Part shown: positions 1 to 10,129 of the stretch, piece by piece
How the letters are laid out: the number at the start of each line of letters is the position of its first letter
Numbering within the stretch: the first letter of the stretch is position 1
Assembly (NCBI GenBank): GCA_012845835.1
Contig: JABAKD010000025.1
Location: forward strand, 8,886,338 to 8,950,337
From: Undaria pinnatifida
Lineage: Eukaryota > Sar > Phaeophyceae > Laminariales > Alariaceae
DNA: 64,000 bases
Reading direction: 5' to 3'
Notes under the pieces: generated by a model
What the model saw: only the letters and a program-made list of their open reading frames with translations
What the model was told of the DNA's origin: nothing
Databases searched by the model: none
Translations under genes and position numbers: made by a program

Positions 1-159
1 TGCCGCGCGAGGACCTCGCGCAGCAGGATATAATGGCTTCTGTCGTCAACTTGATCTCGGTCGGCGGTCGTAGAACTCGCCCTCAGCAAGCTCGAAAGGA
101 GTCCCTATTTTTTGGGGCGCGGTAGAAAAACTACTATTATATACTTCGAAGTAGTAGGT

Positions 160-1120
160 AGTCACTTTTGGTGACACATGTATAAGAGAGGCGTGACGAT
201 GTTGTTGGAACTTCGAGCGCTATGAACCAACTGACCGCTGTGTACTACGATGTTCTACAGTAGCACCAGCATGTGCTATATACACCCGTCGCAAGATCCA
301 TATCCATGCACCAAGGAAACCAAGGAAACCCGGGGATGAAACCGGCATGTCCCCTAACGACCTATGGCGGTCTAGCGTAGAAACGTGAACGACCACTCCG
401 CCCAGGACCACATCATCGCTGAACTTGCTTGCTGTTGTTTGCTGAGCAGATGCACCTTGTGCTGGCTGTTGTCGGCTAACTTCGACGCTTGTCGCTTTCC
501 ACGACGTACTTTTAAACCCGTCACAATGCAAATACAGACGCCATTCATTTCCAGGTGCGATTGTACCAAACATGGACCCTCATTTCCGGGCGGCGGCGGT
601 CCCGAAACGATTATAGCCGAAAATTCCAGTAAGTAAGGGTTGCAAACCGGTTAGAAACACCCAAGCTAGAAGAAGAGGTTATCATCCATGTGACACGCTC
701 ATCAAGACCTGAGGTGTCGTCCATGATTGATTGTATTAGTGCACCTTGGGATAGAGTCCTGCCGTCAGAGAAGAGTGATCGCTGTGTGCGGTGTTTCACA
801 ACAGCACCACAGTGCAGCAGCAATCGGTTAAGCATACCACCAGGTATCATACAACAATCCGGAACCACTTGGAAACCCGGGGATACACCCCAGATATCGT
901 GAGGGGATTTCCTTTTTCATCCCCGGGTTTCCTACAGTTACTGGTGGATGGACACGGATCTTGCGGCGGGTATAACCGATGCTGGTTCTGTGTTCATTTT
1001 GGATGACGCATGTGAAAGAGAGACATGGTCATATCGTTAGGCCTCCGAAGAATGCTGCGAACCGACTGACCGCTGTGTGCAATGTTCTACAGCAGCAGCA
1101 GTATAGAGTACTAATGATAC
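160..1120. repeat. Local direct duplications with a hairpin
   Basis: About 165-275 (GACACATGTATAAGAGAG, ACTGACCGCTGTGTACTACG, ATGTTCTACAG) recurs at 1000-1100 and more weakly at 745-830. GGAAACCCGGGGAT (about 871-884) and ATCCCCGGGTTTCC (about 919-932) form a 14-bp stem; a related hairpin lies at 327-355. Confidence 0.55.
350..573 (-). CDS. Weak candidate coding fragment
   Basis: Open frame with GNEWRLYLHCDGFKSTSWKA and SKFSDDVVLGGVVVHV. Composition is plausible for protein but no splice sites or homologues could be established. Confidence 0.2.
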
Positions 1121-1404
1121 AAGCATCGATCGGTTATACTCGCTTGCGACATCTGATATCCATTCAGACCTATGATGGGAAACTCGAGGGTGTACCCACG
1201 ATGTCCCCGCAGACAGACGCCAATGCCCACAACGAGTCTGTCGAGGAGAAGAGGGAGAACTCCAGGTAGTAGACTAATTGGTCCCGAAAACGTGGGTGCG
1301 TGATTAGACTATCTATGGTGCACACTTAGAAAAAACACAATCCGGGGTCCGTCTCGTCGTTAAACACTGACTGGACCCTAGAGCTACGGTGCATACTTAA
1401 CAAT

Positions 1405-1610
1405 GTGTTGGCCCAAGAGAGTCTGGTATACTTTCGTATCTACTATAGTTACTGGTGGTGGTGCATGCCTGTGCATGTACACCTGATCGAGCATGCATCT
1501 GACTGATGATGCAGAATCATCTCTGGTCAGCCAAACAGCTATCCGTGCCGCCTCAACCTGATCGGTATTCGTCGGCCACCCACTGCCAAACTAGAACGGA
1601 ATGCCTCCTC
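1405..1610 (+). repeat. Dispersed repeat R4, copy 1
   Basis: It matches 27212-27390 over about 180 bp: GACTGATGATGCAGAATCAT, GCTATCCGTGCCGCCT and AACCTGATCGGTATTC. Function unknown. Confidence 0.65.
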
Positions 1611-1762
1611 TGCGGCGCCCACACGACAAAACGAATCTACCCTCCCTTCTACCTTTTTTTTCAAATGAGGTCGAAGGAGTCCTTGCGCCTTTTCCTTCTG
1701 TTGTTACACTTGTGTTTTGTGGGTTAGACAAATACCTGTTGATTGCGCGACGATCCCCCTTC

Positions 1763-1850
1763 TACTTCATGGAGATTAGGTTCAGGATTCCCTGCTGCTG
1801 TCCCAACAAGATATATCATACAGGAACGTACAAATCCTGACCCACACGAG
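1763..1850 (-). pseudogene. Decayed copy 5 of the YGGT last exon
   Basis: The minus strand reads VWVRICTFLYDI, has a small insertion, then GQQQGILNLISMK before a TAG. This is the copy furthest 3' (2.8 kb from the intact gene), yet its end is well preserved. It abuts an R2-type TIR element starting near 1848. Confidence 0.6.
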
Positions 1851-2175
1851 ACGCATGCTACGATCTAGAGGGAACACTTTTTTGCTGAAACAATTTCTGA
1901 ACAACGGGGCCCCATTAGAGCCCCAAAAATCCTCCCCATACTAACTTCAAGTAAATTGATCCCCAAGAAGGGTTTCCAGTTGTAAAGGCGTTGTCCCCAA
2001 AATCATCCCGAATTTCACTCTTGTTTTGCAAAGTGTTTCGTTGTTTGTCTACCAGAGGCAGGCCAAAGTGGGTTATTCATCTATCTGGTCCCAATCACGT
2101 TTCAGATGGGGTATAAACTTCAGGTTAGGAGCCTCGGAAAAAAAGTGCCGAACCTCTACCGTAGAGAGTGCCACG
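1848..2175 (+). mobile_element. R2 TIR element, copy a, carrying a nested R1 MITE
   Basis: The left end is GAGACGCATGCTACGATCTAGAGG and the right end is GAACCTCTACCGTAGAG, an imperfect inverted repeat. The internal TTTCTGAACAACGGGGC matches other R2 copies. A decayed R1 MITE sits inside (about 1909-1990). Confidence 0.55.
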
Positions 2176-2335
2176 ATGGTGCTATCAATGTGTCCACATC
2201 GAACAGTCACGATGTAAATAATCTAGATCATATACCGTGTACCGTACCATGGCCGTTACGGAATGTTGTGCAGGACCCCTCATACAGACCTCACCCGGGA
2301 AACATGTGCGTTAGTTACAGCCATGCTTTTTTTCC

Positions 2336-2545
2336 TTTTTTTTAATCCTCCGGCGGATGGGGAAAAATAAAGCTTAAGCTCAACACACTTCCACGTTTTT
2401 TCATACGCGTCGTGTGTAGATTTAACACAGTTGTTTTCGCAACCCAACGTTAGCTGGCGCACCCTTCGGATCCCACTGTAGGGATAGCGTGAGCTGCCCC
2501 TATCAGTGGTCCTCGTTACAACCCCGGCAACGCAAGCTGCCGTTG
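2336..2545 (+). repeat. Dispersed repeat R11, copy 1 (R1-free version)
   Basis: It matches 18856-19140 over about 200 bp (CCTCCGGCGGATGGGG, CACTTCCACG, TTTCGCAACCCAACG, CTTCGGATCCCACTGTAG, CAGTGGTCCTCGTTACAACC). Copy 2 carries an R1 insertion. Function unknown. Confidence 0.75.
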
Positions 2546-2744
2546 TATACGGACAGCCGTGCTATAGTCTACATTCAGATCGCACCTGTTGGAAACTTAG
2601 ATTGGAAAATAATATTGTTGCGAGAGCATGCCCTCCTGCTTGTTGTGCGCAGTCTCTTCTACTCGGGTCGCTTTGCCAGTCGCAGCACAAAAAAACAGGG
2701 CTTGGCTTTGTGTGGATCGGATTAGATCTCGACAGGGTCGGATC

Positions 2745-2935
2745 GAGCCAGGGTGACCCGGATCGGGCCAGGGTGACCCGGCCGGACCCGTGACTTTTGA
2801 AAGCCTCATGACCCGACCCGACCCGACCCGTGAGATGTCGGAACACCTCCTGAACCTACCCGACTCGGCCCGCGAGGTGTTGGAAACCTTCTGATCCGAC
2901 CCGCGGGCCAGGTCATGACCCATAAAAAGGACTGC
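2745..2935. repeat. GGGTC-pentamer repeat block
   Basis: (GACCC)n blocks joined by conserved linkers such as TTTTGAAAGCCTCATGACCC. The same structure is at 6270-6430, 6835-6975, 7335-7590, 7797-7980, 21315-21530, 27795-27935, 51410-51490, 51885-51950 and 61315-61510. Confidence 0.8.
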
Positions 2936-3221
2936 AAAAAAAAAAAAACGTGATGTTCCACAAGTGGTACGTACCACACTTACTATGATATTTTTAGTTT
3001 TGAGCTACAAGTCGTGTTGGGTGTTCTTTTACACGCCAAGAGAGGGCGTCGACCCAGCCCTACCCACACTCTAACCCCAACCCTAGTCCAGGCTTAAGCT
3101 ACGGTCGTAGCGCGGGGTTGCCGCTCGTTTTGAGATCTCCTGGGAAACATATGCGGAAAACTTGAAAAAAACGTAATAAGTTTGAAAAGACGGCGAAGTC
3201 TTTAGACTACTGCTTTTACGT

Positions 3222-3314
3222 ACCTGTTGGAGGTTATATTCGGGATTCCCTGCTGACTGAACAATATCCTAAACAGAAAAAACACAAATCGCGAAGCGCA
3301 CGATGGGACTAACT
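3222..3314 (-). pseudogene. Decayed copy 4 of the YGGT last exon
   Basis: The minus strand contains SPIVRFAICVF, then a stop/frameshift, then FSQQGIPNITSN, aligned with the SPIVWVMICTF and GQQGILNLISN blocks. It is more diverged than copy 1. Confidence 0.55.
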
Positions 3315-3469
3315 CACGCATGAGACAGATCACGATAGATATCGATGAAGATCATGATCAAGATTATCTAGATCCTGCATTGGCCGTTATGCGAGATGCT
3401 GTACAAGAGCCGTATCATAGAGATCCCATTCGCGAAGTAAGAGGCGCGCCATGCAGATCCCACCGCCCT

Positions 3470-3560
3470 CTATTTATTGGGGATCAGGTGTTCGTGATTC
3501 CTTGATGACCCACCAAATTTTCACGCAGAAAGATCACGACCCACTGTATGATGGGGTGCT
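3470..3560 (-). pseudogene. Decayed copy 3 of the YGGT last exon
   Basis: The minus strand reads SPIIQWVVIFLRENLVGHQG with later frame breaks and ends CCCAATAAATAG, aligned with the CCAACAAATAG stop of the intact gene. The 3' flank (CAGATCCCACCGCC) also matches, so the duplicated unit includes sequence past the stop. Confidence 0.65.
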
Positions 3561-4090
3561 AGAGTGTTGCTATTAATATTCGGCTATGGAGCTCCCACAG
3601 TCGAATAGGCGAAACCCAGTACGCCACGAGGAACGATCTTAAGGCCAAATATCGTTCCTGTGGGCCTGATAGTCCACAGACGCGAGACACGTCGTACCAG
3701 GAAAATACCACTGGTCACAGTTCATCCCGGGATATGGAGAATGCCCAATAGATTAAAAAAAGCTTAGCTGCGCTCAAGGCTTCCAAGCCTTGCCTCCCTT
3801 GCTCGCTCCATTTCGCTCCCGGTAGCATCTCGCTACCTGTGGACTAATAACAGGACCTCAAAAATAAAGGAAGGAACAGGAGGCGCTTTTAGCCAGCTCC
3901 AACATCCTGCGTTCCCCTCCTTACACCTCGGCATCTAGACACTTGGCGTCGTAGGCAGGACACGATGGGACAAAACTACACACATCGGAGGCCAGATCCC
4001 CATCCAGATCATCTAGATAACCAGTTCGCTGTCGTGAGATGGCGAGCAAGAGCCGTGGGCCACACAGATCCCACGGACGATCCCCCCTTC

Positions 4091-4123
4091 TTCTTGGGAC
4101 ACTAGGTTCAGGATTCTCTGGGC
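4091..4123 (-). pseudogene. Decayed copy 2 of the YGGT last-exon end (short)
   Basis: A short stretch matches the nucleotides coding QGILNLIS (minus-strand reading RILNLVSQ). It is followed, as in the other copies, by the CACACAGATCCCAC-type sequence that lies just beyond the gene's stop codon. Confidence 0.5.
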
Positions 4124-4392
4124 GCGATCTACGGTACGAGAGGTGCGCCATTGTATTTTTGAGGCCCCTCGCTTGAGGAGCTCTCTACCATCTTTACCCC
4201 AGAAACTGTCTTGGAGGGGGGAAAAAAATAGAAGAATTTTACACGACGAAAAATCTCATGGCCTAGGTACACACCCCTTTTTCTTTTTGTTTGAAAGAAC
4301 AAATTTCCGGCGATTTTGGGTCAAGGAGACCGTCATTCAGTTTTTTTTTGCAGTAAAAAAATGCCACCTGTTATCGTGGCACGCGTCTGTGA

Positions 4393-4453
4393 CGACCCAA
4401 CGAGATATCATGCAGAAAGGTGCAGATCACGACCCACACGATAGGACTAATTA
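4393..4453 (-). pseudogene. Decayed copy 1 of the YGGT last exon
   Basis: Read on the minus strand it gives ISPIVWVVICTFLHDISLG, against DISPIVWVMICTFLHEILLG in the intact exon. It lacks the start of the exon, an acceptor and the final codons. It lies 3' of the intact gene. Confidence 0.75.
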
Positions 4454-4611
4454 AACACAGTGAGCAGATCGCCGTACAGATCATGACCTAGACCATCTAT
4501 GCTATCATAAACCCTATATTCGCCGTTGCGAGGGTACAGGTATAGTTAAGGAGCCGTATGACACAGATCCCACCCGCGTAAGAGCCGTGCCACACAGATC
4601 CCACCGCCTTC

Positions 4612-5794
4612 CTATTTGTTGGAGATTAGGTTCAGGATTCCCTGCTGGCCCAACAAGATCTCATGCAGAAAAGTGCAGATCATCACCCACACAATGGGGC
4701 TAATGTCGACGCCGAACGCAGGCGGCACAACTGCCCTCGTTGGCTTAAGGATGGGCTCCGTCGGCCACGCCACTAGGTTCTGAGGTGCTCGGTTAAGGTC
4801 CAGCTGAAAAAAAACGCCATAAACAGGGGGTTCGGGCGTGGGGGGGGGGCGGAAGGAGGAGCAGGAGGAGGGGGGGAGAGGAGGAGGTATAGAGGGAGTA
4901 GGGGGGGCGGGGGGGCGGGGGAGGAGGGGAAGGGGGGGCGGGGAGGAGGGAGGGGAGGGAGGAGAAGACAGGACGGGATGGGGGGTGGGGGTCAGGGGCG
5001 CAAAGGGGGCGGAGGAGGGAGGAAGGGGAAGGGCGAGGGGAGGGGGGGGAGGGGCGGGGAAGAGGGGAAGGGGCAGGGGAGAAGGGGAGGGGGAAAGGGG
5101 TAGGGAGGAAATGCGGGGGGACGCGGGGGGGGGGAGGGGATAGGAAGTAAGGAGGAAGGGGTGGGGCAAGATCAAGTGCGGACGGGGCGGGGGGGGGGGG
5201 GGGGGGGATAGCGGGGAGGAAAGGAAGAAGGGACCGGGAGTGGGGGGGGAGAAAGGGGGCGGGAAGTGCAGCGGGAAGGAGGGGAGGGAAAAGGGAGGGG
5301 GTAAGAGACGGGGAAGGGGATGGGATCCGAGCACAACGATTAACCTACGGCAATGTAAATCAGCACAAGCACGGTCGGGCCCACCACCAGCACCAACACC
5401 ACAACTGCCTCCCCCCCCGTACAGCCACCAGCACCAGCACCAAGATCAAGACCACCACCATCAACACCACCACCAACAGCAACAACACCACCAACACCAA
5501 CAAGAACAACAGCAGCACCACCATCACTGCCACCACCACCGCCACACCACCCAGTACCATCAACAACCCCCAACAACAACACCCCCCCTCCTCTCAATCT
5601 CACCGCAGGATACCACGACAAAATAATGCGGGCAACAAAGGCGAATTCGAAGAAGAGAAGAAGAGGGTCCAGTACAAGTTTTGTAGGCCCGACCCACTCT
5701 GGCGCAGCGGCCATAGCCGATCCTGGAAGTCCCCCAAGCACCGCTAGGGCTACGAGAGCCGACCCAGTGGCCAAACCGCTAGCAGAGAAGCTTA
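4612..5794 (-). CDS. YGGT/Ycf19 (CCB3-like) membrane protein, two visible exons
   Basis: Two exons join in frame: 5794-5604 and 4803-4612, ending in TAG. The first runs from a CCCTACAG acceptor to a GCG|GTGAGA donor; the second follows a TTTTTTTTCAG acceptor. Exon 1 gives a hydrophobic leader ending GSAMA|AAPEW, like a thylakoid or signal cleavage site, then the first YGGT half with FVARIILSWYP. Exon 2 gives the second half: LNRAPQNLVAWPTEP, a KPTR..VPP segment, GVDISPIVWV and ILLGQQGIL. Those blocks define the YGGT family. Family members (bacterial YggT, plastid Ycf19, nuclear CCB3/YLMG) are small two-helix proteins linked to cytochrome b6f assembly or membrane organisation. Plastid location is inferred. 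No ATG lies in exon 1 before AMAAAPEW and a TAA precedes the acceptor, so a 5' targeting exon must lie upstream; it was not found. The 0.8-kb intron is almost all G-rich and (CAC/CAA) repeat. Confidence 0.9.
4804..5603. repeat. Low-complexity intron of the YGGT gene (polypurine G-tract plus CAC/CAA repeat)
   Basis: About 4830-5330 is nearly pure G/A on the plus strand (GGGGAGG-type, with a G run near 5190-5207). About 5395-5580 is (CAC)/(CAA)-rich. Long open frames in both strands here (Pro/Leu/Ser-rich or Gly/Arg-rich) are composition artefacts. The tract sits wholly inside the intron and may form G-quadruplex or H-DNA structures. Confidence 0.85.
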
Positions 5795-5862
5795 CTGTAG
5801 GGTTGAAAGGGTACGATAGACGTCGACAAACGGTGGGACACAATTAACGGATGGTCTTATGG

Positions 5863-6000
5863 GTGGATGGATGGATGGATGGATGGATGGATGGATGGAT
5901 GGATGGATGGATCGACAGATGGACGGAAGGTCTTTCGGATGGATGGATGGATGGTCTTAAGGATGCATGGACGAATGGATGGACGGCTGGATGAGCGAAT
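5863..6000 (+). repeat. (GGAT)n microsatellite
   Basis: GGATGGAT runs at 5863-5915 and decayed runs to about 6000, 5' of the YGGT exon at 5794. Confidence 0.92.
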
Positions 6001-6269
6001 TAATGGATTCAGCATGCATGACAGTACCACACATGAATTATTCCATTCAAAACTCCTCCAAACAAAAAATCAAAGATCGACTCATTAATTCAACACACAA
6101 AAAAAAAAATATCAACAGCACTCGGCCTCAAAGAAAACGTCAGTGTGCATGCAAACCAAAGGCGTCTTTGATCGTCAGCCTTAGAATAAGGGGGCGATAA
6201 ACTAAGAAGTCAAATTGCTATCGATCGCGGCCATCCATGATATCATATTTGCAGGAATCTTAACGGTAA

Positions 6270-6430
6270 CGACCCGACCCGCGGGTCGGGTCAGGATGCC
6301 TTCAAGATCTCGCGGGTCGAGCCGGGTCGACCCAGGGGGCGCTCGAATTCTCACGGGTTTCGTCGGGTCGGGACAGGAGGATTTCTCATGAGTTGGGTCG
6401 ATTTATCCTGACCCGACCCGCAAGAAATGA
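6270..6430. repeat. GGGTC-pentamer repeat block
   Basis: CGACCCGCGGGTCGGGTC, GAGCCGGGTCGACCC and a closing CTGACCCGACCCGCAAG. Orientation switches inside the block. Confidence 0.75.
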
Positions 6431-6834
6431 CTCCACCCGCGTGAAAAAGCCCGGCCATGTATGAATCCTGTCACGTACTAACCGGTATCGACAGGAAGCC
6501 CAGTCAACAGCTCTCCATCCTCCCCCCCCTCCTCCTCCTCCTCCTGAACCTGACCCCGCCTCCCGTCAGCCCCGCCCTCCACCGCCATACAGGTCTGCAC
6601 AACGCCGTTGCTGCTTCTGCTGCAGTAGTCTCGCGCTGATGGCAGCAGGGATCGAGTATTCAACGCTGTGCTGCTTGCAGTCGGAAATGCAGAGTGAGGC
6701 GGAGGCGTTTTTACGAAACCTGAAAAGAGGGGACGGGGACGGGGGGACGGGGGAAGGACGACGAATCAACGGTTATTTTTAATACCCTTTTTGGGTGGAG
6801 GCGAAAACGAACGGGAGAAAAAATCAGGGCTTTA

Positions 6835-7980
6835 CACGGGTCGGGTCAGTAGTGGACCCGACCCGACCCGACCCGACGCGACCCGTGATATTTCTAGCAC
6901 CTCTTGATCCGACCAGACTCGCTCCGCGAGAGTTTGGAAACCTCCTGACCCGACCCATGTGACGAGTCAAGGCCCGTGACAACTCCTGGGAAACAATGAT
7001 GTACAGTGGCGGGGGTCTACCGGTATACGAGGCGTTATAGTGCGAAGGAATTTTGGCAGCCTTACATCGGCAAGCCGCCCTATTCGTACAGGCATTTGTA
7101 TTCAGAGCTACAGTCGTGCCTACCGATTTTAACCGCCCTTTATATCGCGTGACCGCCTTATTCTAACCGCCTTATATAGAACCTCCACTACTGCACTTTA
7201 TATATTCAGCCGCCTTATAGGGTGGCCACATTATTTCAACCGCCGTATATCGGCCCCACTACTCTGCACTGTATATATTTAACCGCCATATATCGAGTGG
7301 CTGCCTTATTCTAACCGTCTTATATATAAGCAGGGCCTTTCACGTGTCATGGCCGCGGGTCGGGTCAGCAGTTTTCTATAAATAACACTCGCGGGTCGAG
7401 TCAGCAGTTTTCCATAAATAACACTCGCGGGTCGAGTCGGGTCGGGTCGGGTCGGGTCAGGAGGTTTCATGCGGAGGGTCTGGTCGGGTCGCGGGTTTTC
7501 GAATATCACGGGTCGGGTCAGCCGGATCGGGTCGGGTGACCATGACTCGACCCGACCCGCTAGAGGTGACCCGACCCGTGAAAAACCCTGTGTATAAGGC
7601 CCCACTACTGTACTGCACATACCCAACCGCCTTATATCGATTGGCTGCCTTATTCTACCCGCCTTCTATAGGCCTCACTACTGTACTGTATATAGATATT
7701 TGAAAAAGAGGGCGGAAGGGCGAACGGTGGAGAGACGTGTAGTTAACCGCTACCGTTCTGAGCCCTTTTGTCGCTACAGAAAAAAAACAGGTCTTTGCGC
7801 GGGTCGAATAACTTCCCGCGGGCCGGATCGGGTCAGGGCGGCCCTACCCGATCCGTGAGATTTGAAACCCACCTGACCCGACCCATGATATTTTGAACAC
7901 CTCTTGACCCGACCAGGCTCGACCCACCAGTGTTTGAAGACCTCCTGACCCGATCCACGGGCCTGGTCACGAGCCGTGGA
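6835..7980. repeat. Three GGGTC blocks interleaved with CCGCCTTATAT repeats
   Basis: GGGTC blocks at 6835-6975, 7335-7590 and 7797-7980. Between them CCGCCTTATATCG-type words (7070-7330, 7590-7690) recur; a related piece lies at 21860-21935 (GTATTCAGAG..ACAGTCGTG). No gene supported. Confidence 0.75.
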
Positions 7981-8030
7981 AATCCTTGCCAAAAAAATGA
8001 TCATACGCTGCTTCCTACACCTAAAATCCT

Positions 8031-8240
8031 ACAGTGGTATCTCTGTATCACAGGATGAAGAAGTCAGACGGACACTGGATGCACCGCATGCCGTATGTCA
8101 ACGGGCAAAAACAACAGCCCATTTTCATGGGAAGAACACACACAGCAGCAGCACACCGTTTGCGCTTCCCTCAGCAGGAGTTCTACAACATTACCGTGGA
8201 TTACGCGATTTCGGGGACGGAATTGCCTCTCCAGATATAA
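8031..8240 (+). CDS. Weak candidate coding fragment
   Basis: Open frame with natural-looking composition (MHRMPYVNGQKQQPIFMGR, FPQQEFYNITVDYAISG). After one TAA the same frame stays open for about 56 more codons to 8415. No recognised family. It lies just before the fold-back element at 8576, so it could be a decayed mobile-element ORF. Confidence 0.25.
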   Translation, partial: TVVSLYHRMKKSDGHWMHRMPYVNGQKQQPIFMGRTHTAAAHRLRFPQQEFYNITVDYAISGTELPLQI

Positions 8241-8575
8241 CTAGATGGAGGTATAAGACATACGGGTTATCTTACTCTTGGTGTGGTGGTCGATGCAAGG
8301 TGTTGTGTCCCAGCTGTGCCAGTAGCAAGACGTAGGCTGTGGGCTGTGGAGAAGTCTGTACGTAGCGTCTCTTGTATTCCCGTCACAGCCCTTGGAGGCA
8401 TTGATTGTACCGAGTAAAACTAAAATTTGATCACTTTTTTGTTTGGTTAGAACTGGGCTCCAAATTTGATTAAATCAGCAGATTTGATCGCTAGTGAAAT
8501 ATCGGAAGAACCCTCTTTTCCATAAGGTCCGATAGATGCCGTTCTGATCAAAGACTGTCAGAAATGCGGTCAACG

Positions 8576-9226
8576 CTTATGGGAGACGAAATCGGAAAAC
8601 AAAACAACATTTCCCTACATCGTGTAGAAACCCCAGGGTAGTGCCGTCGGTAGACATGAGCTAGTTCCGATCACTACCCTCCCCCCCCCCAAAATGCTTC
8701 CGCACACAGCACCTACCGCCGCCGATGATTCCTTGCCTCACAGGCCACGAGATAGAGTCAAAACCTTTGAGGCTGCATGCTCCACCGCTCTGAGAGTGCT
8801 CGCTGCCAAGGTCGAGTGCCGGTGATGCTGTGTGGCTGGAGTTCTCGCTCGAGACGTAAGAGCCTGACCCATTTCTGGACCAGTGTTTTCAGGATGTTAC
8901 TTGGGCCCTTGGGCCCAGTTCCGTCTGAAAATAAATCGCCAGAAACGGCTCAGGCACTCACATCTCGAGCGAGAACTCCAGCCACACAGCATCACCGGCC
9001 CTCAAACTTGGCAGCGAGCAATCTCAGAACGGCGGAGCAGCCTCGAAAGTTTGACGTCATCCCGTGGCCTGTGAGGCGAGGAATCGTCGGCGGCGGTAGG
9101 TGATGGGTGCGGGAAGCACAGTTTTAGCTGCTGCGACACACAAAACAAGATTTCAAGCGCAATGTGTGGGTTTCAACACCATGAAGGGGAAGTCCTGGTT
9201 TGGTTTTCGGTTTCGTCTCCCATAAG
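8576..9226. mobile_element. Fold-back (long inverted repeat) element
   Basis: The 651-bp unit is nearly all inverted repeat. It begins CTTATGGGAGACGAAATCGG and ends GGTTTCGTCTCCCATAAG. Inner arms, for example GGTGATGCTGTGTGGCTGG (about 8820) against CCAGCCACACAGCATCACC (about 8980), and the CTACCGCCGCCGATGATTCC region against GGAATCGTCGGCGGCGGTAG near 9090, pair over about 180 bp each around a ~50-bp centre. Confidence 0.85.
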
Positions 9227-9243
9227 AGTTGCCCTGAGGCTGA

Positions 9244-10129
9244 CTCTTATGGCAGACGAAACCGGAAAACAGAGTTGGCACGTATTCCTATTTTTCGTTT
9301 GGCCCAGATGCGTATATCGAGGTTCGTCTTCTGCAATCTTAAGGTATTTCGTGCACGCCGGAGATTTGCTTGAGTTGGGAGGACGTCGGAGGGAGGTTCT
9401 TGTCAGTAGTGAACTCGACCCACTTCTCCTTTTTGGTGTTTTAAGATTCTTACAAGCTCGAGGTAGAATAGATAAGGGATGCGGAACCTTCTCTCAAAGG
9501 AGTTGGCGTCCATCGACGTATGAACCTCAAGCTTGTCAGTCTGCTGGAGAATCACGGACCAGTCGCAGGTACCGTAGCCCGTGAGCTCGTAAGAGCGGCG
9601 CGTGCGCTTGTGCTTGCGTCCGTTTTCATCTTCCTCGTCACTGCCCCTTTCGTCTCCTCGTCGCTTTGCCTTGAAAGCAACCAGTAACAGTTTTTGGCGT
9701 TGCAGGAAAGTCCAAGCACACAATGACAACAGCCAGGAGCATCCGGTGTAGTCGGTGGTTCGCCATCACGGAGAACCTTGAGTCCCAAGATACGGGCATA
9801 TGCCGGGATACCGTGTCCGAGATAGAAGGCTGATACGCATGGTGCGGAATGTTATGGCGATATTGATGCTATGGGACGCATTAAGCCCGTCGCGTTATGC
9901 CTCCAGTGTTGGGTTCAAAACCTCAGTTTCGGTCAACTCTGGAGCCGGGCAGGACTGGTGCCTCGTTTCGTCTGGCGATGTCCTTTCTGGTCAAACAACA
10001 GAAAATCATTTGGAGATTTCTGTTGTTGGTCAATTGATAAGATTAGAAAATCGGAACTGACACCGAATTCTTCCTTGATCTCTCTACACGAACTGTGTTC
10101 TGTTTTCCGGGTTCGTCTCCCATAAGAGT
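9244..10129 (-). mobile_element. TIR transposon with PIF/Harbinger-like transposase remnant
   Basis: Ends CTTATGGCAGACGAAACCGG and CCGGGTTCGTCTCCCATAAG are inverted and share the terminal sequence of the adjacent fold-back, so the two are probably one family. Inside, on the minus strand (9729-9403), lies a broken ORF with an acidic/basic KRRGDERGSDEEDENGRKHK stretch and then SFERRFRIPYLFYLELVRIL. The RRFR-(8)-ELV pattern is the N-terminal signature of PIF/Harbinger transposases. The frame shifts after LKHQK. No DDE core is seen. Confidence 0.7.

Noticed and set aside
4612-5334. 240-residue Pro/Leu/Ser-rich open frame on the minus strand
   Set aside because: Only its last 64 codons are real (YGGT exon 2). 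The rest is the polypurine intron read through.
5340-5604. Val/Gly-rich extension of YGGT exon 1
   Set aside because: It follows a clean GT donor and consists of GTG/GTT repeat. The YGGT match resumes only after the acceptor at 4804.
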